From assembly GCA_052035955.1 (NCBI GenBank), contig JBPOHD010000003.1, positions 62,001-126,000 of the forward strand: 64,000 nt of DNA, written 5' to 3'. A program made the translations under genes and the position numbers. Below the pieces are notes generated by a model. It was given only the letters and a program-made list of their open reading frames with translations, had not been told where the DNA came from and searched no databases. Below, piece by piece: positions 24,974 through 35,750 of the stretch. The stretch's first letter is position 1, and each line of letters begins with the position of its first letter. This DNA is from JAEUNJ01 sp052035955 (GTDB lineage: Bacteria > Pseudomonadota > Gammaproteobacteria > Burkholderiales > Rhodocyclaceae).

Positions 24974-25768
24974 TCAGTAGGTCGCCCCGGCGGCGCCGCC
25001 GGTGTCCTTGAACGCGGCCGCCAGCTTGACGGCGGCATTGCGCAGCAGGCCGGTGTCGGCGCCGACGGCGAGGAAGACGGCGCCCCCCTCCCGGTACTGG
25101 GCGCCGAGGGCCGGATCGTGGGCGAAGACGCCCGGCGCCTTGCCGGCGGCGCCGATGCGGGCGATGGCGTCGGCGATCGCCGCCCGCACCTCCGGGTGGC
25201 CGGTCTGGCCCAGGTGGCCCATGGAGGCAGCCAGGTCGGCCGGCCCGATGAAGACGCCGTCCACCCCCGGGGTGGCGGCGATGGCGTCCAGGTTGGCCAG
25301 GCCGGCCAGGGACTCCACCTGGACGACCAGGCACATCTCGGCATCGGCCTTCAGGTGGTAGCCGTCGACGGCGTTCCAGCGGGCGCCCCTTTCCAGCCCC
25401 GTACCGACGCCGCGGATGCCGGCCGGGGGGTAGCGGGTGGCGGCCACCAGGGCGGCCGCCTGCTCGGCCGTTTCCACCATGGGCACCAGCAGGGTGTGGA
25501 CGCCGATGCCGAGCAGGCGCTTGATCAGCGAGGCGTCGTGGTTGGCCGGACGGACGACGACGGACACCGGGTAGGCCGCCGCCGCCTGGAGCTGGGCGAG
25601 GATGGAGCGCACGTCGCCGGGGCCGTGCTCCCCGTCCACCAGCAGGAAATCGAAGCCGGCCGTGGCCAGCACCTCGGTGGCAATGGGGCTGTCCAGGCCG
25701 ACGAAGACGCCGATCTGCGCCCGGCCCTTGGCGAGGGCGCGCTTGAATTCGTTCTTGGGGATGTCCAT
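24974..25768 (-). CDS. hpaI: 4-hydroxy-2-oxoheptanedioate aldolase
   Basis: A 264-residue HpcH/HpaI-type class II aldolase. Motifs include LVDGEHGPGD near residue 45, RGVGTGLERGARW, QVESLAGLANLDAI (metal-binding Glu) and GVFIGPADLAASMG (metal-binding Asp). It cleaves the last pathway intermediate to pyruvate and succinic semialdehyde. It follows hpaH after a 142-bp gap filled by a large inverted repeat, so its expression relative to hpaH could be altered. Confidence 0.93.
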   Translation of the reverse strand: MDIPKNEFKRALAKGRAQIGVFVGLDSPIATEVLATAGFDFLLVDGEHGPGDVRSILAQLQAAAAYPVSVVVRPANHDASLIKRLLGIGVHTLLVPMVETAEQAAALVAATRYPPAGIRGVGTGLERGARWNAVDGYHLKADAEMCLVVQVESLAGLANLDAIAATPGVDGVFIGPADLAASMGHLGQTGHPEVRAAIADAIARIGAAGKAPGVFAHDPALGAQYREGGAVFLAVGADTGLLRNAAVKLAAAFKDTGGAAGATY

Positions 25769-25789
25769 GGGGGCTCCAAAATTCAGTCA

Positions 25790-25899
25790 ACCGCAGGGGA
25801 CGCGGAGGTCGCAGAGGAAAACAGGGAATCCCCGATGGTCTGGGGCAGGCATTCTCCTTTCTCCCGGCCCTTCTCTGCGTCCTCCGCGTCCTCTGCGGT
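25790..25899. repeat. Large imperfect inverted repeat between hpaH and hpaI
   Basis: The arm at 25790-25819 and the reverse complement of 25870-25899 agree at about 26 of 30 positions (ACCGCAG.GGACGCGGAGG). The 50-bp middle is unrelated. In the hpa mRNA it could form a long stem-loop. Confidence 0.8.
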
Positions 25900-25910
25900 G
25901 AATGGGGTCT

Positions 25911-26720
25911 TCATGCGAACCGGAAACCGATGCCGCCCAGGGGACCGTAGTCCACGTGGAAGCTGTCGCCGGCGGCGGCGGGGACCGGGCGGATGAAGGA
26001 GCCGGCGAGGATGACCTGGCCGGGCTCCAGGGCGATGCCGTGGGGGGCGAACTTTTTGGCCAGCCAGGCGATGCCGTTGGCCGGATGGTTCAGCACGCCG
26101 GCCGCGACCCCCGTCTCCTCGATGACGCCGTTCTTGTAGCAGAGGCCGCCGATCCAGCGCAGGTCCAGGTCGTGGGGCCGCACCGGGCGGCCGCCGAGCA
26201 CGATGCCGGCGTTGGCGGCGTTGTCCGAGATGGTGTCGAAGACCTTGCGCATGCGCTTCGTCTCCGGGTCCACCTGGGGACAGCGCTGGTCGATGATCTC
26301 GATGGCCGGGGTGACGTGGTCGGTGGCGTTGAGCACGTCGAAGATGGTCACGTCCGGCCCCTCCAGGCGCCTGGCCAGGATGAAGGCCAGTTCGATCTCC
26401 ACCCGCGGCACGATGAAGCGGTCGATGGGGATGTCGCCGCCCTCGGCGAAGAACATGCGGTCCATCAGGGTGCCGTAGTCCGGCTCGGTGATCTGGGAGG
26501 ACTGCTGCATGGCGCGCGAGGTGAGGCCGATCTTGTGGCCCTTGATGGTCTGCCCCTCGGCGACCTTGAGCTCGATCCAGCGGCTCTGCACGGCATAGGC
26601 GTCGTCCATGCTCATCTCCGGGTGGTCCAGGGAGACCTGGCGGACCTGGACGCGGGTCTTCTCGGCCTCGTTGAGGCGCCGGGCGATGTCCTTGTGGGTG
26701 TCGGGGGTCAGCTTGAGCAT
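25911..26720 (-). CDS. hpaH: 2-oxo-hept-4-ene-1,7-dioate hydratase
   Basis: A 269-residue member of the MhpD/HpaH hydratase family, close to the usual 267. Typical segments are GHKIGLTSRAMQQSSQITEPDYG, PRVEIELAFIL (metal-binding Glu pair) and VLNHPANGIAWLA. It adds water to 2-oxo-hept-4-ene-1,7-dioate. ATG 26720 lies four bases beyond the hpaF stop with AGGAAAG in hpaF serving as ribosome site, which supports this start over ATG 26747. Confidence 0.93.
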   Translation of the reverse strand: MLKLTPDTHKDIARRLNEAEKTRVQVRQVSLDHPEMSMDDAYAVQSRWIELKVAEGQTIKGHKIGLTSRAMQQSSQITEPDYGTLMDRMFFAEGGDIPIDRFIVPRVEIELAFILARRLEGPDVTIFDVLNATDHVTPAIEIIDQRCPQVDPETKRMRKVFDTISDNAANAGIVLGGRPVRPHDLDLRWIGGLCYKNGVIEETGVAAGVLNHPANGIAWLAKKFAPHGIALEPGQVILAGSFIRPVPAAAGDSFHVDYGPLGGIGFRFA

Positions 26721-26724
26721 GGGG

Positions 26725-27114
26725 TCAGTCTTTCCTGAATCGGGCATGGACGTTGTTCTGCTTCCAGGTGCCGGCCTCGTCGAACTCGGCGATCTCCATG
26801 GACAGGGCCAGGTAGCGCCGGGCGTACAGGTCGGCGAAATGCGCCGTGATGGCCGCGAAGAGGTCGTCGCCGGTCTTCTTCTTCACCGCCGGCGGGCGGC
26901 CGGCGCCGATCTTCAGCCGGGCGTGGGCGAAGGCGTAGTCGGCCTCCCCGTCGGCCATGCGGTAGTGCTCCAGGACCACGGCGCGCGCCCGGATGCCGCC
27001 GATGGGGAAGACCCCGTCCTGGGCGATCAGGGTCTCGTTGACCTTCTTCAGCAGGCCGGGGATGTCGGCCTCGGCGGCGATGTTGTCGGTGATCTCGATC
27101 AGGAAGTGCGGCAT
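26725..27114 (-). CDS. hpaF: 5-carboxymethyl-2-hydroxymuconate isomerase
   Basis: A 129-residue tautomerase-superfamily protein. Pro2 (MPHFLIEITDN), exposed after Met removal, is the catalytic base in this family. It isomerises 5-carboxymethyl-2-hydroxymuconate before decarboxylation by HpaG. The core LYARRYLALSMEIAEF is typical. It sits 25 bp after the hpaD copy 1 stop and overlaps closely with hpaH. Confidence 0.92.
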   Translation of the reverse strand: MPHFLIEITDNIAAEADIPGLLKKVNETLIAQDGVFPIGGIRARAVVLEHYRMADGEADYAFAHARLKIGAGRPPAVKKKTGDDLFAAITAHFADLYARRYLALSMEIAEFDEAGTWKQNNVHARFRKD

Positions 27115-27139
27115 GGTCGTCGGACGGGGGAGGGGGCCT

Positions 27140-27988
27140 TCAGTCTACCGGGAAGACGGCATTGATCTGCCCGGTGCCGGAACTGCCGAAGTAGGGCGTC
27201 ACCACCTCCACCGGGCGGTCGTAGTCCGGCCCGCCGAGCAGGCCGAGCAGCATGGCCGTGTCGTGCATGCCGCCCTCGCCGTGGCAGCGCTCCGCGTACT
27301 CGGGCAGCATGGCGCAGAAGCTGCGGAAGTCGCCGGCCTGCCAGAGCGCCACGACGTGGCGGTCGGCCTCCTCCAGGGCGGGGTCCCAGACCTTGTGCAT
27401 CATCTCCTCGGGGCTGCCATTGTCGTTGAAGCGGTGGGAGAGGGAGCCGCTGGCGAACACCGCGACGGTGGCATCGCTGCCTTCGATGGCCTGGCGCAAG
27501 GCGGCGCCGAAGCGGAAGCTGTCGGCCAGCTTGTGCCAGGCGCACCAGGCGGCCACCGACACCACCTTGAAGCGGCGGTCGGCGTTCATGTAGCGCATGG
27601 GCACCAGGGTGCCGTATTCCAGCTCCAGGCTGGCGATCTCGTGGGCCCGCGTGTGGACGCCGCGGGCCGTGGCCGTCTCGGCGATCAGCCGCCCGAGGGC
27701 CGGGTTGCCCTCGTACTCGTAGGCCATGTCGCGGATGAAATGGGGCAGTTCGTTGCTGGTATAGACGCCCTGGAAACGGCCGTTGCAATTGACGTGGTAG
27801 CCGGCATTGACCAGCCAGTGGGTGTCGAAGACCACGATGCTGTCCACGCCCAGTTCGCGGCAGCGGCGGCCGATCTCCCGGTGGCCGTCGATGGCCGCCT
27901 GCCGGCAGCCCTGGTGCCGGCCGGGCAGCTCCGAGAGATACATCGACGGCACATGGGTGATCTTCGCCGCCAGGGCCAAATTTCCCAT
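27140..27988 (-). CDS. hpaD: 3,4-dihydroxyphenylacetate 2,3-dioxygenase (copy 1)
   Basis: A 282-residue LigB-type extradiol dioxygenase. Candidate iron ligands are His12 (THVPSM) and His57 (DTHWL) plus an acidic residue in the C-terminal half. It opens the ring of homoprotocatechuate next to the diol. It is preceded by a second, equally long homologue at 28166-29014; both keep the same His positions and family motifs, so both look functional. Copy 1 differs mostly in the middle third. Confidence 0.92.
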   Translation of the reverse strand: MGNLALAAKITHVPSMYLSELPGRHQGCRQAAIDGHREIGRRCRELGVDSIVVFDTHWLVNAGYHVNCNGRFQGVYTSNELPHFIRDMAYEYEGNPALGRLIAETATARGVHTRAHEIASLELEYGTLVPMRYMNADRRFKVVSVAAWCAWHKLADSFRFGAALRQAIEGSDATVAVFASGSLSHRFNDNGSPEEMMHKVWDPALEEADRHVVALWQAGDFRSFCAMLPEYAERCHGEGGMHDTAMLLGLLGGPDYDRPVEVVTPYFGSSGTGQINAVFPVD

Positions 27989-28165
27989 TGCCGTTCCTCA
28001 GCGTGCGATACGCCGGAAGGCGTACCCGGTGATCATCGAGCGAAGCGAGCCATGCAATCGCCTCCCCGTGAGGGGAGGGTGGGAGGGGCGGGCCCATTTG
28101 CCGAGTTGGGGCATTGCGGAATCCGAGGGATTCATATGATCGGATGGTCCACGCGTGAACGAGGG
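27989..28165. other. Spacer between the two hpaD genes with a hairpin
   Basis: This 177-bp gap contains a perfect hairpin CCTCCCC-GTGA-GGGGAGG (28061-28078) without a T-tract. It could limit transcription into, or protect mRNA around, the second gene. Confidence 0.5.
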
Positions 28166-29014
28166 TCAATCCAGCGGAAAAACCGCGTTCACCTGGCCGG
28201 TGCCCGAGCTCTCGAAGTAGGGGGTCACCACCTCAACCTTGCCGGCGTAGGCATCCCAGCCCAGGGCGCCGAGCAGCATGGCCGTGTCGTGCATCCAGCC
28301 CTCGCCGTGGCAGGTCTTCGCGTAGGTGGGCAGCATGCGGGTGAATTCCGGCCAGCGGCCTTCCTCCCAGAGTTGCAGGGCGCGCAGGTCCACTTGCTTG
28401 TAGAACTCGTCGCTGATGTTCAGGGTTCCCTTCTCGACCACGGCATTGTCGTGGATCCGGTGCGACAGGGAGCCGCTGGCGATCAGCGCCACCTTGCTGC
28501 CGGAGGCGCCGATCGCCTCCAGGATGGCCTCGCCGACGGTGCGGCTCTCCGGGATCGACGAGAAGGCCATCCAGCCGGCGATCGACACCACCCTCGTCTC
28601 CCGGGGCATCTGCATGAAATGCAGGGGAACCAGGGTGCCGTACTCCACGTCCAGGGTGTCGATGTGGTGGGAGCGGGTGCGCACGCCCTTGCGCGTCGCG
28701 GTCTCGGCGATGGCATCGCCGAGGGCCGGGTGGCCGGCGTATTCGTAGGGCAGGTTCTGGATGAAGTGGGGGAACTCGTTGCTGGTGAACAGGCCCTTGA
28801 AGCCGTCGGTGGCGTTCACGTGGTAGCCCGAATTCACCAGCCAGTGGGTGTCCAGGAAGACGACCGTGTCGGCCCCGGCGGCGCGGATGCGCCGGCCGAT
28901 CTCCCGGTGGCCGTCGATGGCCGCCTGGCGGCAGCCCTTCAGGGGGCCTTCCATTTCCGAAATGAACATCGACGGCACGTGGGTCACCTTGGCCGCGAAT
29001 ACGAGCTCTCCCAT
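28166..29014 (-). CDS. hpaD: 3,4-dihydroxyphenylacetate 2,3-dioxygenase (copy 2)
   Basis: A 282-residue paralogue of the adjacent hpaD, promoter-proximal in the operon. His12 and His57 are conserved in the same positions, as are GCRQAAIDGHREIGRR, LPHFI-like and SSGTGQ.NAVFP elements. ATG 29014 has a strong ribosome site (AGGAGGAGACC). It is the first gene after the HpaR-type promoter at 29155-29183. Having two copies may broaden substrate range or raise the dose; sequence alone does not say. Confidence 0.92.
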   Translation of the reverse strand: MGELVFAAKVTHVPSMFISEMEGPLKGCRQAAIDGHREIGRRIRAAGADTVVFLDTHWLVNSGYHVNATDGFKGLFTSNEFPHFIQNLPYEYAGHPALGDAIAETATRKGVRTRSHHIDTLDVEYGTLVPLHFMQMPRETRVVSIAGWMAFSSIPESRTVGEAILEAIGASGSKVALIASGSLSHRIHDNAVVEKGTLNISDEFYKQVDLRALQLWEEGRWPEFTRMLPTYAKTCHGEGWMHDTAMLLGALGWDAYAGKVEVVTPYFESSGTGQVNAVFPLD

Positions 29015-29139
29015 GGTCTCCTCCTGTCGGGACGGGCGGCTTGCCCCGTCCTCCCGTTCATCGATCGCCGCCGCCCCCGGGGTGCCGGCCGGCGCCTCAC
29101 CACCCCTTCCCGCGCCTGTCACGCCAGCGGGCCCTATTT

Positions 29140-29153
29140 ACTAACATGTGAGT
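29140..29153. promoter_or_regulatory. Second HpaR-type operator, downstream of the -10
   Basis: ACTAACATGTGAGT is palindromic apart from one pair, and shares ACTAACATGT with the hpaG promoter operator at 40101-40110. It covers the predicted transcription start of the hpaD operon. Confidence 0.55.
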
Positions 29154-29154
29154 C

Positions 29155-29183
29155 ATTCAAACACTAATATATTAGTGTGTCAA
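29155..29183 (-). promoter_or_regulatory. hpaD operon promoter with operator in the spacer
   Basis: On the minus strand TTGACA (29178-29183) and TTGAAT (29155-29160) are 17 bp apart. The spacer is almost exactly the perfect 18-bp palindrome ACACTAATATATTAGTGT (29161-29178). A repressor bound there would block polymerase directly. The same architecture recurs at the hpaG operon. Confidence 0.7.
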
Positions 29184-29325
29184 TGGGGACGCCCTGGCCG
29201 GCACGGGCCCGCCTTTGCCGCCCGGTCCGGCACGGGTATCCTAGACGCTCCCGGTGCCCGGCGGACCAGCCGCCCGCCGGACGACGGACCCCAGCCCACG
29301 GCAAGAACGACAAGAACCCCTGCCC

Positions 29326-31785
29326 ATGAGCCTGCCCTCCCCCCTGCCGGCGGAATCCCTCTCCACCCCCTGCGATCCGGCGAGCCTCGGTTTCCGCAGC
29401 ACCGCCGAGCTGCCGGACGCCGACGCCGCGCGCATCCACCCGCGGGCCGTCGAGGCCGCCCACCTGGGCCTCGACATCCACCACCGGGGCTACAACCTCT
29501 TCGTCCTCGGGGAGGCCGGCAGCGGCCGCCACGCCATGGTCGGGGAGTTGCTCGAAGCCGAGCGGCGGGACGGCGAGCCGCCTGCGGACTGGTGCTATGT
29601 CAATGACTTCGCGGCGCCCTCGCGGCCGCGCCTGCTGCGTCTGCCCTGCGGCCGCGGCGCGGGGCTGCGCGACGACATGCAGCGCTTCGTGTCCGACATC
29701 GGGCCGGCCATCGCGGCGGCCTTCGAGGGAGAGGACTACCGGCGGCGCATCGAGTCCCTCCAGGAGGAGGAGAAGGAGAGGGAGGAAAAGGCCCTCCGGC
29801 ACCTGGGCCAGGAAGCCCAGGAACGGGGCATTGCCCTGCTGCGCACGCCCCAGGGCTTCGCCTTCGCGCCGCTGAAGAGCGAGAAGGAGGCCCTGTCGCC
29901 CGAAGAGTTCAACCAGTTGCCCGAGGAGCGACGGCAGGAGCTGACAGGGCACATGGAAGCCTTCCAGGGGCGCCTGCACGAGCTGATGGGGGAGTTTCCC
30001 CGCTGGCGAAGGGACCTGCAGAACAGCCTCAAGGAATCGGGCGGCGCGGCCATCGAGCTGGCCGTCGGCCACCTGGTGCAGGACCTGAAGCCCCGCTACG
30101 CCGACCTGCCGCGGGTGGTGGAGTACCTGGACGCCGTGATGGCCGACATCGTCGAGAGCGGCATGGCCCTGCGGGAATCGGCGAAGGGCGACGAGGATTC
30201 CGAAACGACGCTCTTCTCCGGTTCCATCTCCATCCAGCGCTACCTGGTGAACCTGCTGGTGGAAAACCCGGCCAGCGGCGAGCGCCCCGTGGTGCACGAG
30301 GACCATCCGACCCTGCAGAACCTGGTCGGCCGCGTCGAGCACATGGTGCACATGGGCACCCTGGTCAGCAATTTCACGCTCATCCGGGCCGGCGCCCTGC
30401 AGCGGGCCAACGGCGGCTTCCTGGTCCTCGACGCCCTCAAGCTGCTCTCCCAGCCCTATGCCTGGGAGGGGCTGAAGCGGGCGTTGCGGGCCGGGGAGGT
30501 GCGCATCGAGTCGCTTTCCGAGCTGATCGGCCTGAGCAGCACGCTGCAACTGGAACCGGAGCCCGTGCCCCTGGACCTCAAGGTGGTGCTGGTCGGCGAG
30601 CGCATGGCCTACTACCTGCTGTCCCAGTACGACCCGGATTTCCCCGCCCTGTTCAAGGTGGCCGCCGAGATGGACAGCGAGGTGGAGCGCAGCCCCCAGA
30701 ACACGGCGCTCTATGCCCGGGTGATCGCCACCCTGGCCCGCCGGGAGGGCCTGCGTCCCCTGACCGCCGCCGCCGTCGCCCGCATCGTCGAGCATGCGGC
30801 GCGCCTGGCCGGGGACGGGCAGCGCCTGACCACCCACACCCAGCCCCTGGACAACCTGATGCAGGAGGCCGAGCACTTTGCCGCCGAGGCCCGGGTGGAG
30901 GCCATCGACGCCTGTCACGTGGAGGCGGCCCTGGAGGCCCACCGGCACCGCCACGAGCGCATCCGCCAGCGCTACCAGGAGGAGATCCTGCGCGGCACCT
31001 GGCTGGTATCCACGAGCGGCACCCACCTGGGCCAGATCAACGGCCTTGCCGTGATCAGCCTGGGCGAGGGCAGCTTCGCCCATCCCGTCCGCATCACGGC
31101 GACGGTGCGCATGGGGGAGGGCGAGGTGATCGACATCGAGCGCGAGGTGGACCTGGGCGGCCCCATCCACTCCAAGGGCGTGCTGATCCTGTCGTCCTTC
31201 CTGGCCGCCCGCTTCGGCCGGTCCATGCCCCTGTCCTTGCGGGCCAGCCTGGTATTCGAGCAGTCCTACGGCGGCGTGGAGGGGGACAGCGCCTCCCTGG
31301 CCGAACTGGCGGCGCTGCTCTCCGCCCTTTCCGGCGCGCCCATCCGGCAGTCCATCGCGGTCACCGGCTCGGTCAACCAGTTCGGCATCGTCCAGCCGGT
31401 GGGCGGCATCAACGAGAAGATCGAGGGATTCTTCGACATCTGCGCCGCCCGCGGCCTGACGGGGGAAGAGGGCGTCGTCATCCCGGCCCCCAACATTCCC
31501 CACCTGATGCTCCGGCAGGACGTCGTGGACTCGGCGCGGCGCGGCCTGTTCCACGTCTGGGCGGTGAGCGAGGTGGACGAGGCCATGGAACTGCTGACCG
31601 GCGTGCCGGCCGGCGAGCCGGACGCCAAGGGGGAGATTCCCGAAGGCTCGCTCAACTACCGCATCGCCGTGGAACTGGCGGAACTGGCCCAGATGCGGAA
31701 GAGCTTCCTCGGCGCCCGGCCGAAGCGCCGGCGGCGGGGGGTCAAGGCGCCGGCCCGGGCGAAAGGCGGTCCGAAGGCCGGGTAG
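29326..31785 (+). CDS. Lon-like ATP-dependent protease (AAA_32/LonC family)
   Basis: An 819-residue protein with an AAA-type N-terminal region and a C-terminal Lon protease domain. The catalytic dyad is Ser655 (GDSAS) and Lys698 (NEKIEG). The P-loop-like GEAGSGRH has Arg where Walker A has Lys, a feature of this Lon-like branch as I know it. A helical coiled region (EEEKEREEKALRHLG, residues 145-170) is inserted. Such proteins lack the Lon N-terminal domain; their substrates are unknown. ATG 29326 was chosen; the frame extends to 29254 without a ribosome site. Divergent from the hpaD operon but functionally unlinked as far as I can tell. Confidence 0.87.
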   Translation: MSLPSPLPAESLSTPCDPASLGFRSTAELPDADAARIHPRAVEAAHLGLDIHHRGYNLFVLGEAGSGRHAMVGELLEAERRDGEPPADWCYVNDFAAPSRPRLLRLPCGRGAGLRDDMQRFVSDIGPAIAAAFEGEDYRRRIESLQEEEKEREEKALRHLGQEAQERGIALLRTPQGFAFAPLKSEKEALSPEEFNQLPEERRQELTGHMEAFQGRLHELMGEFPRWRRDLQNSLKESGGAAIELAVGHLVQDLKPRYADLPRVVEYLDAVMADIVESGMALRESAKGDEDSETTLFSGSISIQRYLVNLLVENPASGERPVVHEDHPTLQNLVGRVEHMVHMGTLVSNFTLIRAGALQRANGGFLVLDALKLLSQPYAWEGLKRALRAGEVRIESLSELIGLSSTLQLEPEPVPLDLKVVLVGERMAYYLLSQYDPDFPALFKVAAEMDSEVERSPQNTALYARVIATLARREGLRPLTAAAVARIVEHAARLAGDGQRLTTHTQPLDNLMQEAEHFAAEARVEAIDACHVEAALEAHRHRHERIRQRYQEEILRGTWLVSTSGTHLGQINGLAVISLGEGSFAHPVRITATVRMGEGEVIDIEREVDLGGPIHSKGVLILSSFLAARFGRSMPLSLRASLVFEQSYGGVEGDSASLAELAALLSALSGAPIRQSIAVTGSVNQFGIVQPVGGINEKIEGFFDICAARGLTGEEGVVIPAPNIPHLMLRQDVVDSARRGLFHVWAVSEVDEAMELLTGVPAGEPDAKGEIPEGSLNYRIAVELAELAQMRKSFLGARPKRRRRGVKAPARAKGGPKAG

Positions 31786-31791
31786 ATCGAT

Positions 31792-31813
31792 GCGACCGGA
31801 GCTTTCCGGTCGC
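31792..31813 (+). terminator. Hairpin after the Lon-like gene
   Basis: GCGACCGGA-GCTT-TCCGGTCGC, a perfect 9-bp stem seven bases past the stop, but with no T-tract. May be a terminator needing extra factors or an mRNA 3' end protector. Confidence 0.45.
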
Positions 31814-31854
31814 GAAGGCCGTGCCGGTCCCGGCTCGGGTTTCGGGTGACGCCC

Positions 31855-31923
31855 ATGACCCAGCGCAAGCACCGCAAGACCCCCAGCCGCGACAGCAAGG
31901 GCCGCTTCAAGAAGCGCCGATGA
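31855..31923 (+). CDS. 22-residue very basic peptide (possible micro-ORF)
   Basis: ATG at 31855 to TGA at 31921-31923 encodes a peptide with 12 Arg, Lys or His among 22 residues (TQRKHRKTPSRDSKGRFKKRR). It follows the Lon-like gene hairpin by 42 bp. The composition is like a ribosome- or nucleic-acid-associated peptide. No clear ribosome site is visible, so it may be chance. Confidence 0.3.
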   Translation: MTQRKHRKTPSRDSKGRFKKRR

Positions 31924-31962
31924 CCTGCTACCATGGCCCTCTGTTTCGTCCCCGAGAGCGCC

Positions 31963-32208
31963 ATGCAAGCCAATCGCCGCGACTACCTCGACGCCGTCGC
32001 CTCCCTTGACAAGGGGGCGCGGCGTTCGTCATTGGGGCCGGTCGGCCGCGACTTGCTCCGCGTCTCGTCGGTAACCGAAATATCCGTGCTCCAGGATTCC
32101 GGTCCCGCTGCGGCGCGGGATGCCGCCCGGGCCCTCAAACGGGGCATGCCGGCCGCCGCCGGTACCGGCGCATCGGCCGTGGAGGCCCGGGAAGATTTGT
32201 GGCCGTAG
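31963..32208 (+). CDS. Putative antitoxin partner of the PIN-domain protein
   Basis: An 81-residue frame (ATG 31963; ATG 31933 also possible) with charged helical segments (DYLDAVASLDKG, ARDAARALKRG) ending in REDLWP. Its stop overlaps the GTG start of the PIN gene, the typical antitoxin-toxin layout. I recognise no known antitoxin fold, and the Ala/Gly-rich part makes degeneration possible. The call rests on position. Confidence 0.4.
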   Translation: MQANRRDYLDAVASLDKGARRSSLGPVGRDLLRVSSVTEISVLQDSGPAAARDAARALKRGMPAAAGTGASAVEAREDLWP

Positions 32209-32639
32209 ACCGGGAGATCGTCGTCGACGCCAGCGTCGGCATCGCCTGGTTTTTCCCGTCAAGCCCCGAAGAACGTGCTTATGCCGCGGCCGTTCTGGAT
32301 CTGATTGCCGATACCGGCGCCCTGGTGGTGGTGCCCAGCCTGTTCCATGTCGAAGTCGGCAATTTCATCCTCAAGCGCCGGGCCAACCCGGCCGCCAAGT
32401 TTGGCAAGGCCCGCCTCGAGTCCGCGCTGCAACGCCTGGCCGGCCTGCGCTGGGACACCCGCCTGACGCCGTTCGACACGCCCGGCCTCGTGCGCTTCGC
32501 CCTGGAGCACCACCTTCAGGTGAAGGACGTCCCGTACTTCGTGATCGCCAAGGCCCACGGTCTGCCGATGGCCACCCTGGACGGCGGGCTGAAGGCCGCC
32601 TGCAAGCGGTTTGGCGTGGCCACCGTCGAATTCTCGTAG
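32199..32639 (+). CDS. VapC-type PIN-domain ribonuclease toxin
   Basis: A 146-residue PIN-domain protein. The acidic active site is visible: Asp10 in VVDASVGIAWF, Glu near residue 52 in FHVEVGNFI, Asp near residue 109 in KDVPYFVIAKAHGLPMATLDGGL. VapC toxins cut specific RNAs and are held by an overlapping upstream antitoxin. It begins with GTG inside the end of the preceding frame. Confidence 0.8.
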   Translation: MAVDREIVVDASVGIAWFFPSSPEERAYAAAVLDLIADTGALVVVPSLFHVEVGNFILKRRANPAAKFGKARLESALQRLAGLRWDTRLTPFDTPGLVRFALEHHLQVKDVPYFVIAKAHGLPMATLDGGLKAACKRFGVATVEFS

Positions 32640-32749
32640 CCAGCTCGCCGGCGTCCGGCGTCCAAGGGTCGGCGGACCGGGAAGAAGAAGGACGTGCCGG
32701 CCCAATGACGGCTGCACGCGAGGCGGCCCCTCGCCCCGTCCGGCCTGGA

Positions 32750-35740
<2,991 letters not shown>

Positions 35741-35750
35741 GCGGAAATCC

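Larger units (their letters stand above)
29015..29325. other. Divergent control region, hpaD operon / Lon-like gene
   Basis: The 311-bp region holds the hpaD-operon promoter and two palindromic operator candidates (29140-29153, 29161-29178). The hpaD leader is about 135 nt long. I see no clear promoter for the Lon-like gene on the plus strand. Confidence 0.6.
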
